Source: Candidatus Ribeiella danica (GTDB lineage: Bacteria > Chloroflexota > Chloroflexia > Chloroflexales > Roseiflexaceae). Taken from it: 64,000 nucleotides of DNA. This document shows positions 58,701-64,000 of this stretch, piece by piece. A model generated the notes under the pieces. The model made no database searches, was not told where the DNA came from, and was given only the letters and a program-made list of their open reading frames with translations. The translations under genes were made by a program, and so were the position numbers. The DNA lies in the NCBI GenBank assembly GCA_016717335.1, contig JADKFS010000001.1:2728001-2792000 (forward strand), in the 5' to 3' direction. Within the stretch, counting starts at the first letter, position 1. Every line of letters begins with the position of its first letter.

Positions 58701-59624
58701 GATGAAGCGCAGGTACGAGGCGGCGTCGTGCCCCTCGGGGATATCGAACGCCGGCAGCTGCACGCGCCCGAAGTCCAGCTTGAGATGGCACATATCGGCG
58801 ATGCGGCGGGTGTTCTCCATCGGCGCCGTGCCGTAGCGCTTGAAGCGCTGCCACATCTCGTCGCCGGACATGATGTGATAGGTCTCGTCCATCTGGTAGT
58901 TCTTGCCGCAGAACTCCTTCAGCGTCAGGTTGAAGCCCATCGCCATCACGCGGGTGTGCGTGTCGACATCTTCGCGCCGGATGAAGTGGGTGTCGTTGGT
59001 GGCCACCAGCGGGATGCCCAGCTCCTTGCCGATCCGCACCAGCTCCTCGTTGATCTCCTCCAGCTCCGGGGTGTTGTCGTGCAGCTGCAGCTCGAGGTAG
59101 TAGTTTTCCGCCCCCAGCAGGTCGCGGTGCCAGGCCGCCGCCTCGCGGGCCTTGTCCTTCTGCTGGCGGGTCAGGTGCTGGATCACCTCGCCGGCGATAC
59201 AGGTCGAGGTGGCGATCAGCCCCTCGTGATACTTCTCGAGCATCTCGCGGTCGATCCGCGGGCGGGCGAACACGCCCCTGGCCATGCCGTCGAGGTGCGC
59301 CCGCGAGGTCAGCTTGACCAGGTTGCGGTAGCCGGTCTCGTTCTGGGCCAGCAGCACCAAGTGATAATAGTTCTTGCCGCCTTTGACCATCGGGTCCTTG
59401 ACCGAGCCGGGCGCCATGTACGCTTCCATCCCGATGATCGGCTTGACCTTGGCCTTCTTGGCGGCGGCGTAGAAGTCCATCGCGCCGTACATGACGCCGT
59501 GATCGGTCAGTGCGATGCTGTCCATCCCTAGCTCGGCCGCGCGCTCGACGATGCCTTTGGTGGTGGCATAGCCGTCGAGCAGGCTATACTCGGAGTGGAC
59601 GTGCAGGTGGGTAAAATCGTTCAT
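55779..59624 (-). CDS. dnaE: DNA polymerase III subunit alpha
   Basis: 1281 aa, slightly longer than usual. The N-terminal PHP domain keeps a complete metal-ligand set by inspection (His6, His8, Asp41/His42, Glu67, His88, Cys142, Asp211, His213), so it may bind metals and proofread. The polymerase active site MPDIDTDFADSRRGE carries the catalytic aspartates, and the finger/tau-binding regions, tandem helix-hairpin-helix and OB fold (MLTFAGMLSQSRRLATKKGD) follow. About residues 1120-1200 are a low-complexity linker with a Gly-Asn run (NGNGHGNGNGNGNG) before a short C-terminal domain. Good ribosome site; promoter at 59816-59844. Main replicative polymerase, DnaE1 type. Confidence 0.96.
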   Translation of the reverse strand: MNDFTHLHVHSEYSLLDGYATTKGIVERAAELGMDSIALTDHGVMYGAMDFYAAAKKAKVKPIIGMEAYMAPGSVKDPMVKGGKNYYHLVLLAQNETGYRNLVKLTSRAHLDGMARGVFARPRIDREMLEKYHEGLIATSTCIAGEVIQHLTRQQKDKAREAAAWHRDLLGAENYYLELQLHDNTPELEEINEELVRIGKELGIPLVATNDTHFIRREDVDTHTRVMAMGFNLTLKEFCGKNYQMDETYHIMSGDEMWQRFKRYGTAPMENTRRIADMCHLKLDFGRVQLPAFDIPEGHDAASYLRFICEEGLMKRFNGNPTEEYVKRLEYELDVINQTGFPDYMLIVWDYVKFARSNGIPCLPRGSAGASLVLYSLFITDVDPVANKLLFERFLSRERLEMPDIDTDFADSRRGEILNYIANKYGRENVAQIITYGTLGAKAALRDMGRVLDIPLGEVDRVAKLIPSLPVGTTIASALERVPELKQIYDGNAELRNLIDWAQKVEGRMKSVGTHACGVVVSRNPLQEIVPLQHTTKDENAVMAAFEGPTLAKMGLLKMDILGLANLSIVAEALKYIEQTTGKKMWLDEIPLDDRKTFASLGRGETTNVFQLESAGMTRYLVQLKPTRVDDLYAMVALYRPGPLEQIPVYIHNKNSPRDIKYIHPILKPILEDTYGVIVYQEQIMQLLQMVAEYTLGEAYIVIKAISKKNKELMAENEVRFKKGCLSKGLTQDQANQLWELILPFAGYSFNRPHSTLYGLLSYQTAWLKTNYPTEYMAAVLTAAAGQIEDVAKSVAECGRLSVAVLPADVNRSNEGFTIEKLNDGQLREYSNRLGIRFGLSAIRNVGSGPVLGVIAARGKGGAFRSLEEFCDRVDRGSLNKRVLESLIKCGSMDSLPGTRHQKLAILDQALSAGIEAQRSREAGQASMFEMLGGGDGGVSVQSIPMPLIKQEPQHDKEMLAWEKELLGMYVSDHPIARALEGFDLAGITPLSQIGEEVVGQMLTFAGMLSQSRRLATKKGDSMLVAVFEDLESSIELVVFPKSYEKYRELLVDDALLRIGAKVDKSRRDESLQLLLETAEALDLSARLAPAAELPPQMDIEGQAEDILSSAGDSLLLAPTEDAPHPADAANDRPDRRAETMEPQRTHTDEAKRDGGAGAALPGEQQVSIIRSRVKIGSNGNGHGNGNGNGNGSAAAAPAPVAAHSLRLYLPRTNDFDADIDLMHRVDRVLRQNSGEDQVIIHMPNAAGTVVLQPRHKVRCSDDLIGALRSVLGSESVLVDG

Positions 59625-59815
59625 CTCTCGCTCCGGCGATCAGAATCTACAGCAAAAGTCTTTACACTCAAACCATGAAACGGGCATGCTACAAGACTCT
59701 CATACGCCTCATAGCATGTTTGTACCACAATGAACTGTCAAATTGCATGGCTTCATTATGGTCTAAATGAACATAACGCGCGGCGATACCCTGGCAAGCT
59801 TGAGCCGATACGCCC

Positions 59816-59844
59816 ATTATAGCACAGGCGCATCGCTGGTTGAA
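59816..59844 (-). promoter_or_regulatory. Promoter of dnaE
   Basis: Minus strand TTCAAC (59844-59839), 17-nt spacer, TATAAT (59821-59816); leader of about 185 nt to the start codon. Confidence 0.6.
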
Positions 59845-60005
59845 TAGCAACCGGCTGCTCATGTGTAAGCTCTTTTTGGGGATATCATGTGGATAATGGC
59901 AATAGACTCACCTGGGATCTTGGCGTATGATAGGTCTACAGCGTTGCCTGCGGCCCGGCGAGCGAGCGAGCCATGGCACGCTCGCTGCTGCAGAGTAGAT
60001 GAATC

Positions 60006-60048
60006 GCTGTCACCTTGTCACCTTGTCACCTTGTCACCTTGTCACGCA
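60006..60048. repeat. TCACCTTG 8-mer array
   Basis: Four to five copies of the 8-mer (CTGTCACCTTGTCACCTTGT pattern), ending 15 nt before the SRAP-like start codon. Reverse complement of the GTGACAAG words elsewhere. Confidence 0.9.
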
Positions 60049-60063
60049 AACGGAGGCTATCAC

Positions 60064-60573
60064 ATGTGCGGAGGCATACGCTTTACGTACGAGGAGCGGC
60101 TCCAGCCGGCGCTCTCCGAGATCTACTCGCCTGAGCAGATCGAGCAGGCCCGCGCGAGCGGCACAGTGCAGTCAGTCTTCTGGCAGCCCCGGCCGATCCT
60201 ACCCGCGCTCGTCGACGGCGAGCTGCGGATCGTCGACTGGGGCAACCGCGACGACTCGCTCAAGCTCCCAAAGACCGGCTGGCTGCGCATCGAGAGCCTT
60301 GAGGCCGGGAAGTGGAAGTACCTGCGCCCGCGCGAGATCGTCATCCCCGCCCTCCAGGGCGTCGAGAAGAAGGTCTGGTTCGGCATCGACCACGGCATCC
60401 GCGGCTTCCTGGTCAGCCGCGACGGCGTCGAGCGGGCCTATATGCTCACGCTGCCGCCAACGCCCGAGTATCGCGCGCTGACCGGCCACGACCGCATGCC
60501 CGCGCTGATCGATCAGGATGTGGTCGTGCCGGTCGACCAAGGCGGATCGCGGCAGGTCTCGCTGGGGATGTAG
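60064..60573 (+). CDS. Diverged SRAP (HMCES/YedK-like) protein
   Basis: 169 aa. It keeps the obligatory Cys2 (MCGG) that in HMCES/YedK forms a covalent link to abasic sites in single-stranded DNA. A Glu sits in the right context (LQGVEKKVWF, compared with the GFYEW of the family), and the C-terminal TGHDRMPALI matches the family H-x-RMP motif (His142). The usual Asn in the NARxE segment is not seen (here TGWLRIESL), and the protein is about 50 residues short. So either a shortened SRAP enzyme or a relative with altered chemistry. GGAGG precedes the ATG. Next gene starts one base after its stop. Confidence 0.65.
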   Translation: MCGGIRFTYEERLQPALSEIYSPEQIEQARASGTVQSVFWQPRPILPALVDGELRIVDWGNRDDSLKLPKTGWLRIESLEAGKWKYLRPREIVIPALQGVEKKVWFGIDHGIRGFLVSRDGVERAYMLTLPPTPEYRALTGHDRMPALIDQDVVVPVDQGGSRQVSLGM

Positions 60574-60574
60574 A

Positions 60575-61276
60575 ATGCCCATTCGCGCCGTCATCTTCGA
60601 CCGCGACAACACGCTCATGCGCTTCGACGACGCGGCGATTGCGGCGCTGGAGGATCGCATTCTGGCGATCGCGCCGACCCTGCCGCGGAGCGCCACCGTC
60701 GCGCACTGGCTGGGCTGGCCCGGCCCCTGGCCGCGCACGCCCGACGACGAGCCGGCGTTCTGGCGCGCGTTCTGGGGCGGCCTCGCCGCGCGCCACCAGC
60801 TTGCCGAGGATGCGGCTGTGGCGCTTCACCAGATCGGCGGGTTCTATCACACCTGCTTCGCCGCCTTCGCCGATGCGCCGGCCTGCCTCCAGACCCTGCG
60901 TGCGCGCGGGCTGCGCCTGGCGGTGCTCACGAACTTCGAGCTGCCAAGTGTTGATATAACCCTTGAGGGCGTGGGACTAGCGCCGGAGTGGTTCGCGGCG
61001 CTGCTCTCCAGCGCGGCGATCGGCTTCCGCAAGCCCGACCCGCGCGCCTACCTGGCCGCCGCGGCGGCGCTGCAGCTCCCGCCCGCCGAGTGCGCCTTCG
61101 TCGACGATCTGCCCGAGAATGTCGCGGCCGCCCGCGCGCTTGGCATGGCCGGCTGGCTGCTCGACCGCCGCCACGCCTACCCCAACGCTCGCCACAGCCT
61201 CCCCAGCCTGGACGCGCTCGCAGACCTGCTGGTTGTAGCTTCCCCCTGCCCCTATAGCTGTGAGCAAAACCATTGA
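60575..61276 (+). CDS. HAD-superfamily hydrolase
   Basis: 233 aa. Motif I FDRDNT (Asp9 nucleophile, Asp11), motif II Thr in LTNFE, motif III Lys in FRKPDPRAY, motif IV VDDLPEN. The cap is helical (type C1). The family includes phosphoglycolate and nucleotide phosphatases; the DRDNT variant and Trp-rich cap give no exact match. It starts one base after the SRAP-like stop, so the two are translationally coupled. A damaged-nucleotide or phosphoglycolate clean-up role would fit that pairing (inference). Confidence 0.85.
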   Translation: MPIRAVIFDRDNTLMRFDDAAIAALEDRILAIAPTLPRSATVAHWLGWPGPWPRTPDDEPAFWRAFWGGLAARHQLAEDAAVALHQIGGFYHTCFAAFADAPACLQTLRARGLRLAVLTNFELPSVDITLEGVGLAPEWFAALLSSAAIGFRKPDPRAYLAAAAALQLPPAECAFVDDLPENVAAARALGMAGWLLDRRHAYPNARHSLPSLDALADLLVVASPCPYSCEQNH

Positions 61277-61317
61277 GCCAGTATGTAAGAACGAGATGCC
61301 ATTGTGATCCGATCCGT

Positions 61318-61352
61318 CTTACTGCCGACTGGCTCCTGCCGACTGCCCACTG
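61318..61352. repeat. Short TGCCGAC word repeats
   Basis: TGCCGAC, TGGCTCC, TGCCGAC and TGCCCAC in tandem, the eroded form also seen near 18335 and 33105. Confidence 0.6.
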
Positions 61353-61484
61353 CTATAGCAGAGGAGGGGGTAGAGTCACATAGGATAATCGGATGATTGC
61401 TTGCCGAGGTCGCCAGTGCTATTATTTTGATATACAAACCATTTGCTGTCCAGCTCATCACAGCCCTACAACGAAAGGACAGTT

Positions 61485-62345
61485 ATGTACACCTCGGCCC
61501 TCTCAAAACGACTGGCCGGACTCGCGACCCTCCTGCTCCTGAGCCTCACGCTTGCGCTGCCTGCGCAGGCAGCGACGCCGCTTGGCGTGCCGCCGGCCGC
61601 TCGGAACAACCGCTGCGTCGATCACAAGCGGATCGACTACTGGGGCAGCCGCGCGGCGATCGAGGCGCGCGGCTTCAACTTCGATATCGTCGGCGCGCAG
61701 GCCAGCGCGAAGTTCCAGCGCAACCTCTCGCTCGATCTCGGCAGCAGCCCGGCGCAGTCGAGCTACACCGCCAGCCGCCTGACCGAGATTAACACCTGGG
61801 CGCCGATTGCGGAGCGGGTCAAGTGCTGGCAGGCCACGCCCGGCAAGAGCATCGTCGTCGAGTTTCGCGTCCGCTTCGATCAGCGGGCCACGCCGCCCGG
61901 CCTGACCGAGAATCTCATGCTCTGGAACGCCCCCTTCCCCTCGGCCGCCCCCGAGGCGCCCAGGCCGGTAACGTCGATCGGCGTCTCGCGCAACAGCCTG
62001 CTGGGCGGGCCGCAGTACATCGCAATGGTCGCGCAGGACCTCGACTACGCGACGTTCGCGCCGCCGCTCGTCTTCGAGACGATGCCGATGCCGGGCTGGC
62101 TCGACGCGGCCCAGTGGCACCGCGTGCGAATCACCGTCTCCACAACCGCCGCGCGGATCGATGTCGCGCAGGGTGTCCATCCGTACACCACCGTCCTGAA
62201 GGCCGCGCTGCTCCACCCGGCCGAGCCGCTCGGCTTCGAGCTGTCGGTGGACAATGAGGCCGTGCCCGGATTCACCGTGCCGGTCATGGTCGCGGATGGC
62301 CTCGACGTCGACTACCTCGACCTGCGATCTGAGCGCGTCAGGTAG
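61485..62345 (+). CDS. Secreted protein of unknown function
   Basis: 286 aa from the ATG at 61485 (GAAAGGAC upstream). Signal peptide KRLAGLATLLLLSLTLALPAQ with a likely cut at AQA-ATP. The mature part is beta-rich (SIVVEFRVRFDQRATPP, WHRVRITVSTTAARIDVAQ) and resembles jelly-roll/lectin-like glucanase folds, though no family is certain. Two Cys (NNRCVDHK and RVKCWQ) could form a disulfide. It ends LDLRSERVR. Isolated between repeat-containing gaps. Confidence 0.65.
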   Translation: MYTSALSKRLAGLATLLLLSLTLALPAQAATPLGVPPAARNNRCVDHKRIDYWGSRAAIEARGFNFDIVGAQASAKFQRNLSLDLGSSPAQSSYTASRLTEINTWAPIAERVKCWQATPGKSIVVEFRVRFDQRATPPGLTENLMLWNAPFPSAAPEAPRPVTSIGVSRNSLLGGPQYIAMVAQDLDYATFAPPLVFETMPMPGWLDAAQWHRVRITVSTTAARIDVAQGVHPYTTVLKAALLHPAEPLGFELSVDNEAVPGFTVPVMVADGLDVDYLDLRSERVR

Positions 62346-62361
62346 CGCTCACGCCGCTTGC

Positions 62362-62492
62362 CTGCCCTCTGCCCGCCCCTGCCAGGGGCGGGGACGAAAT
62401 TTGATCGGTGCCCGGGGTTCGGCGGAGCCGAACCCCGGGCACCGATCATGCATCCCCATTTCCCGTTCTGGGAGCGGGGGGTAGGGGGTGAG
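62362..62492. repeat. Composite hairpin element
   Basis: Right constant hairpin first (CCCCTGCCAGGGGCGGGG), perfect 21-bp centre (62402-62422 with 62428-62448, loop CGGAG), then the GCTCCC-type left hairpin in reverse, that is, the element is inverted relative to most copies. Part of a 398-nt gap otherwise without features. Confidence 0.8.
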
Positions 62493-62743
62493 GGAGCGCA
62501 CCAGGATGTGCGAACGGGCACGTGGATGAAGGAAAACAACGCACAAGGACTATCTACAACATGGGATCATACCGTCATAGACGTAGGCCGGATTCTCAGG
62601 TATGATCGAGACGAGCGCCATCTTCGCGCGGCAACGCTCGTCTCATCTGCGCACATCACGTCGGCACGTGACGCCGCACGGCAAGATCGCTTTTCGGGAA
62701 CGCGCCCTCACAGCAGTACCGCATCGCACACAGGGACGGCTCG

Positions 62744-64000
62744 ATGGATCACACAACTGATATTCTTCTCACCGACCTGCGCCACCTGATCGCGGGTCTT
62801 GGAGCAGCTGGCGGGCTGATCAGCCCCTCGATCTACGACACGGCGCAGGTCCTGCGCCTCGCTCCGCCCGCGCAGGGGCCCTGGCCGGGCCTCAACTGGC
62901 TGGCCGAGCAGCAGCACGCCGACGGCGGCTGGGGCGACCCGGCCATCCCCAACGCCCGCGACCTGCCGACCCTGGCGGCAGTCCTGGCGCTGCACATCTA
63001 CTGCACGCGCGAGCGCGAGCGCAAGGCCGTGCAAGACGGGCTGTCGTTCCTGCGCCGGCAGGCGAGCCACTGGAGCACGCTGTCCGACGATATCCCCGTC
63101 GGCGTCGAGCTGCTGCTGCCGCGCCTGCTCGACGAGGCGGCCGAGCTGGGGCTGAAGGTCCCGCGCGGCCAGTACGCCTCCCTGATCGCGCTCGGCGCCC
63201 GGCGCCGCAGCCTGGTCGCGCAGACGACGCGGATAAGCGGAACTCCGCTCGCGCACTCCTGGGAGGCGCTCGGCATCGCGCCCGACCTTTCCGTCGTCGA
63301 CTCGACGGGCGGGGTTGGGCACAGCCCGGCCGCAACCGCCGCCTGGCTGCGCGCCGTCGGCCCAGGCTCCGCTGCCTCCGCCGCACGGGTCGCCGCGCAG
63401 CGCTACCTCGAGCAGGCGGCCGCCGCGACCGGGCAAAACATCCCTGGGATCGCTCCGACGGTCTGGCCGATCGTACGGTTCGAGCAGTCCTTCGCGCTCT
63501 ATATGCTGCTGATCGCCGGGCTACTCGATCACCCGCGGCTCCAGGATGTCGTCCAGCCGCAGATTGCCGACCTTTCACAAGCGCTGCGCCCAGGCGGCCT
63601 GGGGATGAGCGACGCCTTTCTTCCGGATGGCGACGACACCGCGGCGGCGTTGATCGTCCTCCACGCGGCCGGGCGCCCGGTCGACGAGCGTGCACTGAGC
63701 GCATTCGCGGCCGACGACCACTTTTGCGCCTACCCAGGCGAGCTGCAGCCCTCGCTCTCGGTCACGGCCCACGCGGTGCACCTGCTCGCGCTGCTTGGCC
63801 TGGAGCACAGCCGCCCGCGCAGCTTTGTCGTCGCGCGCCAGCTGCGCGATGGACGCTGGCTTGGCGATAAATGGAACGGGTCATGGCTCTACACCACGTT
63901 GCAGGCGATCGTCGCGCTGCACCACAGCCAGCCCTCCGCGGCGATCGGCGCCGCGGTCGATGGGATGCTGCTCTACCAGCACGAGGATGGCGGCTGGGGC
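62744..64000 (+). CDS. Class II diterpene cyclase-like protein (3' end outside window)
   Basis: At least 419 aa; still open at the right edge. The DxDD motif of class II terpene cyclases is present as Asp295-Gly-Asp297-Asp298 (LPDGDDTAAAL). QW-like motifs appear near the N-terminus (EQQHADGGWGDP) and at the right edge (YQHEDGGWG), as in the beta-gamma domains of copalyl diphosphate synthases. Class II cyclases protonate geranylgeranyl diphosphate to a bicyclic diphosphate. Herpetosiphon has a characterised enzyme of this type (kolavenyl diphosphate synthase) followed by its class I partner, so a partner gene may lie just beyond the window. Ribosome site weak (CAGGGACGG). Confidence 0.8.
   Translation, partial: MDHTTDILLTDLRHLIAGLGAAGGLISPSIYDTAQVLRLAPPAQGPWPGLNWLAEQQHADGGWGDPAIPNARDLPTLAAVLALHIYCTRERERKAVQDGLSFLRRQASHWSTLSDDIPVGVELLLPRLLDEAAELGLKVPRGQYASLIALGARRRSLVAQTTRISGTPLAHSWEALGIAPDLSVVDSTGGVGHSPAATAAWLRAVGPGSAASAARVAAQRYLEQAAAATGQNIPGIAPTVWPIVRFEQSFALYMLLIAGLLDHPRLQDVVQPQIADLSQALRPGGLGMSDAFLPDGDDTAAALIVLHAAGRPVDERALSAFAADDHFCAYPGELQPSLSVTAHAVHLLALLGLEHSRPRSFVVARQLRDGRWLGDKWNGSWLYTTLQAIVALHHSQPSAAIGAAVDGMLLYQHEDGGWG

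Larger units (their letters stand above)
59625..60063. other. dnaE leader and upstream region
   Basis: 439 nt. On the minus strand, a CATGCTA/TAGCATG inverted repeat (about 59684-59720) lies in the dnaE leader. The plus-strand side has TCACCTTG units (60008-60042) upstream of the SRAP-like gene and an A/T-richer stretch (59690-59790) unlike the surroundings. No gene seen. Confidence 0.45.

Noticed and set aside
1..64000. tRNA or rRNA genes
   Set aside because: No T-loop (GTTCGAATC-type) with matching acceptor ends, and no rRNA core sequences noticed on either strand.

Overview
This window is GC-rich bacterial DNA with dense coding. The most likely source is a member of the phylum Chloroflexota (class Chloroflexia, Roseiflexus/Kouleothrix/Herpetosiphon side). 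The grounds are inference: gene content (DUF11-domain surface proteins, a class II diterpene-cyclase-like gene with a known Herpetosiphon precedent, SH3-domain and HEAT/TPR proteins) and intergenic regions full of short tandem and hairpin repeats. I ran no search. I recognised no rRNA, tRNA, CRISPR, phage or transposase gene.

Layout. 1-4.5 kb: the tldD/tldE protease pair (left end cut), an unknown gene and arginase. 4.7-11.7 kb (minus strand): a tightly packed five-gene operon of a STAND-type NTPase with an internal effector-associated-like domain and TPRs, a HEAT-repeat protein (one frameshift), a PaaK/CapK-like adenylate-forming enzyme, a nucleotidyltransferase and an MmcQ/YjbR protein. This is the best candidate for an undescribed system. 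12-16 kb: carboxylesterase, methyltransferase, a small unknown protein. 15.6-18.3 kb: azlC and azlD split by a PLP-dependent dehydratase gene. 18.4-25.8 kb: MFS and EamA transporters, a DUF711 protein, an acyltransferase, a hydroxyacid dehydrogenase, an acetyltransferase and a YczE-like protein. 25.9-28.9 kb: a complete ABC-2 exporter (ATPase plus two permeases). 29-31.3 kb: an MFS transporter and a HELGH membrane protein. 31.6 kb: a candidate structured RNA with promoter and terminator ahead of a double-GNAT gene. 33-37 kb: two ABC half-transporters. 37-43 kb: a DUF4013 protein, then a glycosyltransferase and lipoprotein divergent from a large DUF11 protein. 43.7-50.7 kb: aldo/keto reductase, carbonic anhydrase, a second PLP dehydratase, an SCP2 protein and two SH3-like proteins. 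50.9-55.5 kb: two MFS transporters, a PfkB kinase and an ECF sigma factor. 55.8-59.6 kb: dnaE. 60-64 kb: a diverged SRAP-like protein, a HAD phosphatase, a secreted protein and a class II terpene cyclase cut by the right edge.

The most unusual layer is the repeats. (i) Tandem arrays of 7- or 8-bp words fill many intergenic gaps, often begin inside a stop codon, and also occur in frame inside several genes. (ii) Composite hairpin elements have constant GC-rich ends around a central perfect inverted repeat that differs from copy to copy. (iii) A G/C-rich element family includes a 124-bp segment present as two identical inverted copies 31.5 kb apart. Together these suggest a genome shaped by several families of non-coding repeats of unknown mechanism.
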